From positions 1 through 64,000 of the forward strand of contig JAFRLH010000077.1 in the NCBI GenBank assembly GCA_017431345.1: DNA of 64,000 bases, given 5' to 3'. Positions within the stretch are counted from its first letter, which is position 1. Each line of letters begins with the position of its first letter. This DNA is from Lachnospiraceae bacterium (GTDB lineage: Bacteria > Bacillota > Clostridia > Lachnospirales > Lachnospiraceae). The position numbers and the translations under genes are program-made. Below are positions 8,126 through 15,255 of the stretch, one piece after another. Under the pieces are notes generated by a model. The model was given only the letters and a program-made list of their open reading frames with translations. It was not told the origin of the DNA and ran no database searches.

Positions 8126-8902
8126 CTATGAAATATAATCCAGTGCTTTGCAATTCATCTCATGCAGTTTCTCAGGCAGGGCTTCCTTCAGTGCGCAAAT
8201 GACGTCTTCCTTCTTTAGTGCCAGTCTTCCGGTCCTCAGCGCCGCGCCGAGCAGGACCACATTCAGGCATTTCGAAGAGCCGAGATCTTCTGCGGCTTTT
8301 TTGCTGTCGACAAGCGTCAGCGCCGGGACGTTTTCCTTCAGATAGGCGAGAATGTCTTCCAGCGGATAGGAAGAGGCGCCGATCATGGCGCTTACGGGCA
8401 TGACCGGAGCGGAAGAAGCGACCACTGTGCCGCCTTCTTTGAGGAACGGAAGCATCCTGACCGTTTCCGCCGGTTCAAAACCGATGATCACGTCAGCCTG
8501 CCCAAGTCCGATGCGGGGCGATCCGGCGTCCTCCCCCAGACGCAGATGCGAGAAAACGCTGCCGCCGCGCTGGGCCATGCCGATGGTCTCGGCGGATTTT
8601 ACCGGGATGCCGGCTTTCATGGCGGCGGAGGCAATCAGGCGGGAGGCGAGGATGGTCCCCTGGCCGCCGACGCCGCAGAGGACGATATTGACCGTGCCGG
8701 AACCGGATTTTCCTGCCATGCAGGGATCTACTGTACCGTCTGAGCTCGCGGATTTGCAGCAATCTGCCGTACCGGCTGAACTCGTGATCTTGCAGCAATC
8801 TGCCGTACCGGCTGAACTCGTGGTCTTGCAGCAATCTGTCATGGCGACTTCTGCTGAAGCTGCGTCATTCACTGTCATTTTGAGTTCTTCCGTTTCGCTC
8901 AT
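8126..8902 (-). CDS. iorB: Indolepyruvate:ferredoxin oxidoreductase beta subunit with Cys-rich N-terminal extension
   Basis: The 2-oxoacid oxidoreductase gamma/beta-type subunit that works with IorA to convert arylpyruvates to arylacetyl-CoA, reducing ferredoxin. The conserved part starts near residue 71 (VNIVLCGVGGQGTILASR), where IorB proteins normally begin. About 70 residues precede it and contain a 12-residue tandem repeat (DCCKTTSSAGTA, DCCKITSSAGTA, DCCKSASSDGTV). The start at 8902 is chosen because it overlaps the iorA stop as ATGA and has a strong GGAAGGAGG site; the internal Met62 has no such site. The extension therefore looks translated. The CC pairs could bind metal or form disulfides, but this is not established. 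Confidence 0.88.
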   Translation of the reverse strand: MSETEELKMTVNDAASAEVAMTDCCKTTSSAGTADCCKITSSAGTADCCKSASSDGTVDPCMAGKSGSGTVNIVLCGVGGQGTILASRLIASAAMKAGIPVKSAETIGMAQRGGSVFSHLRLGEDAGSPRIGLGQADVIIGFEPAETVRMLPFLKEGGTVVASSAPVMPVSAMIGASSYPLEDILAYLKENVPALTLVDSKKAAEDLGSSKCLNVVLLGAALRTGRLALKKEDVICALKEALPEKLHEMNCKALDYIS

Positions 8903-10734
8903 TTTCTTCCGCCTCCTTCCTCTCCTTCGATTGCGCCGAAAGGACATACTTTTGCGCAGAGCATGCAGCCGGTGCACTGGGCAGCGTCGATCAACGCCTT
9001 GCCGTCCTTTACGGTCAGTGCAGGGCAGCCGAGCTCGCGGATGCATTTCCGGCAGCCGGTGCAGTTCTTTGTGCTGACATTCGCTCTCGCGGAAGGCTTA
9101 GACAGTGCAATGCAGGGCGACCGGAAGATGATCGCTTTCACGCCGGGCTCATCCGCTGTGCGCTTTACAGTTTCGATGGCTGCGGGAAGATCCAGCGGAT
9201 CAGCGGTCTCAACCGTTTTCAGCCCGATGGCCTTCAGTATCTTTTCAATGCTGACTTTTTCAACGACCTGGCCCATGACGGTCCGGCCGGTGCCGGGATG
9301 CGGCTGGTGGCCGGTCATGGCGGTGGTGGAATTATCAAGCACGACAAGTGTCATATCCGCCTGATTGTAGAACGCATTCACGGTGCCGGTAATGCCGGAG
9401 GCGAAGAAGGTGGAATCGCCGACGAAAGCGAAGCATTTTGTATCGGGCTCAATGTGTCCAATGCCCTGCGCCATGTTGATGCCGGCACCCATGCACAGAC
9501 AGGTGTCGCACATGTCGAGCGGCTGGGCGTTCCCGAGGGTGTAGCATCCGATGTCGCCGGCGTAGAGCGTTTTGCGGCCTTTCATTGCCTGCTTTACGGC
9601 ATAGAAGGACGCACGGTGCGGACAGCCGGCACAGAGAACGGGCGGACGGACCGGAAGCGCGGGAGCTGTCGGCAGTTCCTGCGATGTGGTGCGGATGCTT
9701 TCGTCTTCCAGGAAATCAGCCAGCGCACCGCTGACGGAATCAATGGAATTTTCGCCTGAGGGCGTGATGTTTCCGGTCAGCTTTCCGAGGATCTTTGTTT
9801 TCAGGCTGTACTTTCCACAGACATAGGTAAGTGCGCGTTCGATGACAGGATCAAGCTCTTCGATACAGAGAACTTCTTCCTTATCCTGCAGGAATTCGAC
9901 TGCCAGTTTTTCCGGGAACGGGAACGGTGTGGCGATTCGGAGAACGGCCGGGCGGGAATCCTTTTTCAGGATATCCATCGTGTACATATAGTTCGCGCCG
10001 TGCGAAGCGACGGCTTTCTTTGAATCACAGTACGCGCCGCAGGCTGGATGAATGCAGTTGCGTGCATATTCCGAGAACACATTTTTGAGTTCCGCGTTCC
10101 GCTTTTCGATCAGTGCATGGTTTTTCACGGAAAGCCTGGGGAAGATCACCCATTTGGAAGGATCTTTCACGAAGCCTTCTATATCGTGGGTGCTGTATTC
10201 TTCGGGATCAAGGATGTCGATCGATTCGTAGCCGTGATCGACCCTGGTCGTAGCCCGGAAGATCACGGGCGTATTGTATTTGTGGGAGAAAGCAAACGCT
10301 TCCTGAATCATCTGATAGGCTTCGGAGACCGAAGAAGGATCGAATACGGGAATCTTGGAGAACATGGCGAAGGTGCGGGTGTCCTGCTCTGTCTGCGAGG
10401 AGATCGGCCCGGGATCGTCGGCGACCATGACCACCATAGCGCCCTTTACGCCGATGTATTCCAGGCTCATCAGCGGATCGCAGGCGACATTCAGGCCGAC
10501 CTGTTTCATCGTGACCATGGTGTAGGCGCCGGTGTACGCCGCGCCCGCGGCAGTTTCCATGGCGGCCTTCTCATTCACGGACCATTCCACGTATACATTG
10601 CCGGGATTCCGGCGGGCGGCAGTCTCCAGGACTTCCGTGGAGGGAGTGCCGGGATAGCCGGAGACCAGATCGACGCCGGCGGCGAGGGCACCGAGTGCGA
10701 TGGCCTCGTTGCCCATGAGAAATTCTTTATGCAT
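8899..10734 (-). CDS. iorA: Indolepyruvate:ferredoxin oxidoreductase alpha subunit
   Basis: A 611-residue thiamine-diphosphate enzyme subunit. The N-terminal pyrimidine-binding region has GYPGTPSTEVLE; the central TPP-binding region has the metal-binding GDSTFFASG and a later N (LDNSTTAMTGHQPHP); the C-terminus carries two 4Fe-4S motifs (CTGCRKCIRELGCP and CTGCMLCAKVCP). With IorB it oxidatively decarboxylates indolepyruvate, phenylpyruvate or hydroxyphenylpyruvate to arylacetyl-CoA. Start: ATG with AGAGGAAAA upstream. It is the first gene of a minus-strand pair, divergent from the porCDAB-like operon. All cofactor motifs look intact. Confidence 0.93.
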   Translation of the reverse strand: MHKEFLMGNEAIALGALAAGVDLVSGYPGTPSTEVLETAARRNPGNVYVEWSVNEKAAMETAAGAAYTGAYTMVTMKQVGLNVACDPLMSLEYIGVKGAMVVMVADDPGPISSQTEQDTRTFAMFSKIPVFDPSSVSEAYQMIQEAFAFSHKYNTPVIFRATTRVDHGYESIDILDPEEYSTHDIEGFVKDPSKWVIFPRLSVKNHALIEKRNAELKNVFSEYARNCIHPACGAYCDSKKAVASHGANYMYTMDILKKDSRPAVLRIATPFPFPEKLAVEFLQDKEEVLCIEELDPVIERALTYVCGKYSLKTKILGKLTGNITPSGENSIDSVSGALADFLEDESIRTTSQELPTAPALPVRPPVLCAGCPHRASFYAVKQAMKGRKTLYAGDIGCYTLGNAQPLDMCDTCLCMGAGINMAQGIGHIEPDTKCFAFVGDSTFFASGITGTVNAFYNQADMTLVVLDNSTTAMTGHQPHPGTGRTVMGQVVEKVSIEKILKAIGLKTVETADPLDLPAAIETVKRTADEPGVKAIIFRSPCIALSKPSARANVSTKNCTGCRKCIRELGCPALTVKDGKALIDAAQCTGCMLCAKVCPFGAIEGEEGGGRK

Positions 10735-10845
10735 CAGAGATTTTCCTCTTTCATCATTATTAAAGGGTAATATAGCATAAGTGAGGGGCTGTTTTCAAGA
10801 AGAGAGTAAGCGGTGCCATGTGAAGGAACTGTGCGGGAGCAGGCA

Positions 10846-11029
10846 GTGACCTGAATCGGAGGAAATGGAAAATTAGGTCACGTAAGCGTCAGCCGTAAGG
10901 AAGAAAAAGCAGGAGAAGAGTGACCTGAAACGGGAGAAACGGAAGAACAGGTCACATAAGCGGCGGCCGGAAGGAAGAAAAAGCAGGAGGAGAGTGACCT
11001 GAAACGGGAGAAACGGAAGATCAGGTCAC
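10846..11029. repeat. 74-bp-period array of 36-bp GTGACCTG hairpins, locus A
   Basis: Three 36-bp units at 10846-10881, 10920-10955 and 10994-11029 each begin GTGACCTGAA and end in AGGTCAC, forming an 8-9 bp stem around an 18-base purine-rich centre. Unit starts are exactly 74 bp apart. The 38-bp spacers resemble one another (AAGGAAGAAAAAGCAGGAG is shared), so this is a tandem repeat and not a CRISPR. It sits between the divergent iorA and porC genes. The same unit occurs at 41310-41419 and 62949-63132. Confidence 0.85.
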
Positions 11030-11070
11030 GAAAGCGGCGGCCGGGACGTAAAAAAGAGCCGGAAAAGGTT

Positions 11071-11104
11071 TTCACTTGCCAGAATCAGTGAAGTAAGCTA
11101 TTAT
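11071..11104 (+). promoter_or_regulatory. Promoter of the porCDAB-like operon with overlapping dyad
   Basis: TTGCCA (11076-11081) and TATTAT (11099-11104) have a 17-base spacer. TTCACT (11071-11076) and AGTGAA (11087-11092) form an inverted repeat overlapping the -35 element and spacer, a position suited to repression. The predicted transcript start is close to 11111. Confidence 0.6.
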
Positions 11105-11139
11105 TTTACACAAATAAAACCATGAAAAGAGGGATGACC

Positions 11140-11718
11140 ATGGCTAAGATGACAGAAATACGCTGGCACGGCCGCGGCGGCCAGGGCGCGAAGACAGCAG
11201 CGCTCCTGCTTGCCGACTCGGCCTTCAACACCGGCAAATACGTGCAGGGGTTCCCGGAATACGGTCCCGAGCGCATGGGCGCGCCGATCACGGCGTACAA
11301 CCGGATCAGCGATGAACGCTGCACCGTCCATTCAAACATTTACTATCCGGATTATGTTGTTGTCGTTGACGTAACACTTCTCTCGGCAGTGGATGTTACC
11401 AAAGGACTGAAACCCGAAGGCGCCATTATCATCAATTCCGGAAAAGATCCGGAAGAACTCCGCCCGCTGCTGAACGGCTACACCGGCAGAGTATGTACGA
11501 TCGACGCGGGAAAGATCTCCACCGAAGAGCTCGGCAGGAATTTCCCCAACACGCCCATGCTCGGCGCGGTCGTGAAGGTGAGCGGCCTGATCGATGAAGA
11601 GGAATTCATCGAGGATATGAAGGGCTCCTTTAAACACAAATTCTCGACCAAACCGCAGGTCATCGAGGGCAACATGAAAGCCCTCATCCGTTCGATGAAG
11701 GAGGTGAAGGGACTGTGA
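11140..11718 (+). CDS. 2-oxoacid:ferredoxin oxidoreductase gamma subunit
   Basis: A 192-residue subunit of the four-part pyruvate/2-oxoisovalerate-type ferredoxin oxidoreductase. The family motif GRGGQGAKTAALLLA is near the N-terminus, followed by the CoA-related GFPEYGPERMGAP segment. In-frame ATGs exist at 11122, 11134 and 11140. The last is chosen because AAGAGGG lies 6 bases before it and the protein then starts MAKMTEI like its relatives. Its TGA overlaps the GTG start of the delta subunit. PorC is the likely equivalent, but the substrate (pyruvate or a branched-chain or aromatic 2-oxoacid) cannot be fixed from sequence. Confidence 0.88.
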   Translation: MAKMTEIRWHGRGGQGAKTAALLLADSAFNTGKYVQGFPEYGPERMGAPITAYNRISDERCTVHSNIYYPDYVVVVDVTLLSAVDVTKGLKPEGAIIINSGKDPEELRPLLNGYTGRVCTIDAGKISTEELGRNFPNTPMLGAVVKVSGLIDEEEFIEDMKGSFKHKFSTKPQVIEGNMKALIRSMKEVKGL

Positions 11719-12026
11719 GAAAGTATGTTCCGGCTGCGGAAGTCAATGAAAACATCACCTGGCAGGATATCGCGCCCGGCGGAGAAGTCCCGGAGGGCGG
11801 CACGTCCGACCTGTTCAATACCGGTGACTGGCGGACAATGGTCCCCACCTTTATCGAAGAAAAATGCAAACAGTGCCTTCTGTGCTTCCCGGTATGTCCG
11901 GACAGCAGCATTCCCGTCGCAGACGGAAAGCGTCTGGATTTTGATTACAAGCACTGCAAGGGCTGCGGCGTATGCTACAAAGTATGTCCTTTCGGCGCGA
12001 TCACATTCGGAAAGGAGGAGAAGTAA
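11715..12026 (+). CDS. 2-oxoacid:ferredoxin oxidoreductase delta subunit (ferredoxin)
   Basis: A 103-residue 2x[4Fe-4S] ferredoxin-like subunit with CKQCLLCFPVCP and CKGCGVCYKVCP. It carries electrons from the catalytic subunits to free ferredoxin. It starts with GTG in a GTGA overlap with the gamma subunit, with a GAAGGAGG site ahead. About 50 residues before the first cluster are typical of PorD/VorD. Confidence 0.9.
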   Translation: MRKYVPAAEVNENITWQDIAPGGEVPEGGTSDLFNTGDWRTMVPTFIEEKCKQCLLCFPVCPDSSIPVADGKRLDFDYKHCKGCGVCYKVCPFGAITFGKEEK

Positions 12027-13226
12027 ATGTCCATTCGTGAAAGACTTTCCGGAAATGAAGCGGTCGCATTCGCGTTCAAACAGATCAATCCCGACGTAAT
12101 GGGCGCATTTCCGATCACTCCTTCCACAGAGATCCCGCAGTATTTTTCACAGTACGTGAACAACGGCGAGGTCGATACAGAGTTCGTCCCGGTCGAATCC
12201 GAGCACAGCGCAATGAGCTGCTGCATCGGCGCGGAAGCAGCCGGCGGCAGAGCGGTCACTGCGACTTCTTCAGCCGGACTGGCGCTGATGTATGAGGTGC
12301 TTTATGTCGCCGCATCCGCCCGTCTTCCGATCACGCTGGCCTGCGTGAACCGCGCACTCACCGGCCCGATCAACATTAATAACGACCATTCCGATTCCAT
12401 GGGCGCCCGTGATTCCGGCTGGCTGCAGCTCTATTCCGAGAACAACCAGGAAGCCTATGACAACATGCTGATGGCCATGCGTATCGCGGAACATCCGGAC
12501 GTGCGTCTGCCGATCATGATCTGCCAGGACGGCTTCATCACCTCCCACGCGATCGAGAACATCGAGTTGGTCGAGGATGAGCTGGTAAAGAAATTTGTAG
12601 GAGAGTACGAACCGCAGGAGTACCTGCTGAAGAAGGAAAATCCGCTGTCGGTCGGCCCGTACGACATCTCTCCTTACTATATGGAGCACAGAGTTTCGCA
12701 GGCACAGGCGATGAAGAATGCGAAGCAGGTGATCCTGGACGTTTCCGCGGAATTCGAGAAAATGACCGGACGCAGCTATGGCCTGTTCGAGGAATTCATG
12801 ATGGAAGACGCAGAGCGCGCCATTGTCATCATCGGATCCTCCGCCGGTACCGCGAAGGAAGCTGTCAGACAGCTGCGCGCAAAAGGCGAAAAAGTCGGCC
12901 TGATCAAGCTTCGTGCCTTCCGTCCGTTCCCGATGGAGGAACTGGGCAAAGCGCTGAACGGTGTGAAAGCCGTTGCCGTAATGGATAAATCCGAAGGATT
13001 CTCGGCCTGCGGCGGCCCCGTTTTTGCCGAAACGAGAAGTGCCTGCTACGGACTGCCGGAGCAGCCCATGATGATCAATTATGTCTACGGCCTTGGCGGA
13101 CGTGACGTGAGAGTTGAGAGCATTCAGTATGTTTTTGAGAGACTGTCCGAGATCATCGAAAACGGCACGACAGGCGAGGTCTATCGTCATCTTGATGTGA
13201 GAGGAGGCGAATACAGTGGCTTATAA
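12027..13226 (+). CDS. 2-oxoacid:ferredoxin oxidoreductase alpha subunit
   Basis: A 399-residue subunit with the pyrimidine-binding domain (FPITPSTEIPQYF, then VESEHSAMSCCIGAEAAGGR) followed by a transketolase C-terminal-like domain (AIVIIGSSAGTAKEAV). It pairs with the beta subunit to build the thiamine-diphosphate site. It directly follows the ferredoxin subunit with a GGAGGAG site. Sequence and gene order (gamma-delta-alpha-beta) match four-subunit pyruvate/2-oxoisovalerate ferredoxin oxidoreductases. The neighbouring iorBA and paaK suggest use on amino-acid-derived 2-oxoacids (inference). Confidence 0.9.
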   Translation: MSIRERLSGNEAVAFAFKQINPDVMGAFPITPSTEIPQYFSQYVNNGEVDTEFVPVESEHSAMSCCIGAEAAGGRAVTATSSAGLALMYEVLYVAASARLPITLACVNRALTGPININNDHSDSMGARDSGWLQLYSENNQEAYDNMLMAMRIAEHPDVRLPIMICQDGFITSHAIENIELVEDELVKKFVGEYEPQEYLLKKENPLSVGPYDISPYYMEHRVSQAQAMKNAKQVILDVSAEFEKMTGRSYGLFEEFMMEDAERAIVIIGSSAGTAKEAVRQLRAKGEKVGLIKLRAFRPFPMEELGKALNGVKAVAVMDKSEGFSACGGPVFAETRSACYGLPEQPMMINYVYGLGGRDVRVESIQYVFERLSEIIENGTTGEVYRHLDVRGGEYSGL

Positions 13227-14145
13227 TCTGAAAAAGGAAGCCTCCAAACCGGAACGGTTCGCAGGAGGCCATAAGAGCTGCGCGGGCTGCGGCCTGCCTG
13301 TCGGCGTAAGAGGCGTGCTGCGCGCGATGGATCCGGAGGACAAAGCGGTCATCTGCTGCGCGACGGGATGTCTGGAAGTCTCCAGCTTCATGTATCCGTA
13401 TACTGCGTGGAAGGACAGCTTCATCCACAGCGCATTTGAAAATGCCGGCGCCATGGCCGGCGGCGTGGAAACAGCGCTTAAAGTGCTGAAGAAAAAAGGA
13501 AAGATCGACGAGGATTACAAGATCATCGCTTTCGGCGGCGACGGCGGCACCTATGATATCGGATTCCAGTCGCTCTCCGGCGCCATGGAGCGCGGACACG
13601 ACATGGTCTATGTATGCCTCGACAACGAAGCCTATATGAATACCGGTATTCAGCGTTCTTCCAGTACGCCGAAATACGCGGACGCCACCACATCTCCTGC
13701 GGGTACCGTGATCCAGGGCAAGCAGCAGAACAAGAAAGAGCTGACGGAAGTCATTGCGGCGCATAATGTGCCTTACGTGGCACAGACCACTTATATCGGC
13801 AACTTCAAGGATCTGCATGAGAAAGCCAGAAAAGCGATCTACACCGAAGGCCCTGCATTCCTGAACATTATGTCTCCCTGCCCGCGAGGCTGGAGATATC
13901 CGACGGAAGAGCTGATGACCATCTGCAAGATGGCTGTCGAGACCTGTGTATGGCCGCTGTATGAAGTAGTAAACGGCGAATGGAAAGTGACTTACGAGCC
14001 GAAGAACAAGCTTCCCGTGGAAGAGTATCTGAAGCTGCAGGGACGTTTCCGCCATATGTTCAAGCCCGGCAACGAGTGGATGATCGAAGACTGGCAGCAG
14101 TCCGTTGACGCCAGATGGGAAAAGCTGTTAAAGAAGAGCGTGTGA
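13216..14145 (+). CDS. 2-oxoacid:ferredoxin oxidoreductase beta subunit
   Basis: A 309-residue thiamine-diphosphate-binding subunit. The metal/TPP motif FGGDGGTYDIGFQ is followed at the usual distance by LDNEAYMNTGIQ. Cysteines near the N-terminus (SCAGCGLP) and later (CCATGC) are those expected to bind the proximal 4Fe-4S cluster. It starts with GTG 11 bases before the end of the alpha gene, with GAGGAGG upstream. It is the last gene of the operon, and a hairpin terminator follows. Confidence 0.92.
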   Translation: MAYNLKKEASKPERFAGGHKSCAGCGLPVGVRGVLRAMDPEDKAVICCATGCLEVSSFMYPYTAWKDSFIHSAFENAGAMAGGVETALKVLKKKGKIDEDYKIIAFGGDGGTYDIGFQSLSGAMERGHDMVYVCLDNEAYMNTGIQRSSSTPKYADATTSPAGTVIQGKQQNKKELTEVIAAHNVPYVAQTTYIGNFKDLHEKARKAIYTEGPAFLNIMSPCPRGWRYPTEELMTICKMAVETCVWPLYEVVNGEWKVTYEPKNKLPVEEYLKLQGRFRHMFKPGNEWMIEDWQQSVDARWEKLLKKSV

Positions 14146-14216
14146 TCTGAGCAGCCGGCATATCTGTAAGAGAGGCCGGCTTATCTGTAAAACAGCAGGT
14201 TTTTAAAAAAGAAGAT

Positions 14217-14272
14217 ACCCTGTTTCAGGAGAGTTTACGGAATACCGGATCCTGAAACGGGGTTTCTTTTTT
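14217..14272 (+). terminator. Terminator of the porCDAB-like operon
   Basis: ACCCTGTTTCAGGA (14217-14230) pairs with TCCTGAAACGGGGT (14250-14263), then TTTCTTTTTT. The stem has 14 positions with one G-T pair and a 19-base loop. Confidence 0.8.
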
Positions 14273-14411
14273 CTTTCTCAAAATGGCGCTTAATTGGATT
14301 GACAGATGGGAAAACTGTTTAAAATGGCTCTAAAACGGCTTGACAAGGGAGGCGAAATGATCTATCCTTGTACAAGAAGAGAAAGCGGGTATTTTTCACA
14401 GGAGACCGGAT

Positions 14412-15248
14412 ATGACCATTGAGGAAATGAAAAAAAGAAAGAAGGAGCTTGGCTGGAGCAACGAAGAGCTTGCAGCCAGATCCGGTGTGCCATTGGGTAC
14501 GATCCAGAAAGTGTTCGGCGGCGCTACCGCGGCCCCGCGCAGAAAGACGGTGGAAGCGCTGGAAGCGGCGCTGAAGCCGAAACACAGCATCCTATATCCC
14601 GAACTGTATCCTGCAGAATACCCGGAAGGAGGCAGCTTTGCGGAGAGCAGACCGGCGTACGGAAGCGGGACACCGCCGCACAGATTCCAGGGGGAATACA
14701 CCATAGAGGACTACTATGCCCTTCCGGACGACAAACGGTACGAGCTGATCGACGGTGTTCTTTACGATTTGGCGGCGCCGACATCCGTGCATCAGATGAT
14801 ATTGTCTTTTCTTGTAAGAAGACTCGGAAATTTTGTCGAGAAAAACAAAGGAAAGTGTATTGTGTTGGCAGCGCCTTACGATGTTCAGCTTGATATGGAT
14901 GACAGGACGATGCTGCAGCCGGACGTCGTTGTGATTTGCAGCCGGGACCGGGTCAGGATGAAAGGCGCGTACGGGGCGCCGGATCTGGTCGTCGAGATCC
15001 TGTCGCCGTCCACCGCTGCGAAGGATACGCTGATCAAGCTGCCCAAATACAGGAACGCGGGTGTGCGTGAATGCTGGATCGTGGACCCGGTGAAGAAGCA
15101 GGTCTGGGCATATTTCTTTGAAAAAGGATTTACTCCCGCGCGTTTTTCCTTTGCGGAAAAAGTACCCGTCATGATCTGGGACGGGAGATGCGAAGTGAAT
15201 TTTACAGAGGTTTATGAGGATTTGAAGTTCCTCTATGAGGAGGACTGA
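14412..15248 (+). CDS. XRE-type helix-turn-helix fused to a Uma2-family nuclease domain
   Basis: A 278-residue two-domain protein. Residues 1-57 form a helix-turn-helix (WSNEELAARSGVPLGTIQKVF) like Cro/XRE regulators. Residues 95-278 match the Uma2 (DUF820) restriction-endonuclease-like family: TIEDYYALPDDKRYELIDG, then LQPDVVVICSRD, APDLVVEILSPST and KLPKYRNAGVRECWIVDP, which supply the acidic and lysine residues of a PD-(D/E)xK-type core. The biological role of Uma2 proteins is poorly known. The HTH suggests DNA binding with possible self-regulation. The following flavoprotein gene starts 7 bp after its stop, so they may share a transcript. Confidence 0.82.
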   Translation: MTIEEMKKRKKELGWSNEELAARSGVPLGTIQKVFGGATAAPRRKTVEALEAALKPKHSILYPELYPAEYPEGGSFAESRPAYGSGTPPHRFQGEYTIEDYYALPDDKRYELIDGVLYDLAAPTSVHQMILSFLVRRLGNFVEKNKGKCIVLAAPYDVQLDMDDRTMLQPDVVVICSRDRVRMKGAYGAPDLVVEILSPSTAAKDTLIKLPKYRNAGVRECWIVDPVKKQVWAYFFEKGFTPARFSFAEKVPVMIWDGRCEVNFTEVYEDLKFLYEED

Positions 15249-15255
15249 TTTTGCA

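Noticed and set aside
10846-11029. CRISPR array (36-bp repeats with 38-bp spacers)
   Set aside because: Repeat and spacer lengths fit a CRISPR, but the spacers are near-copies of one another, the repeats vary internally, and no cas genes are present.
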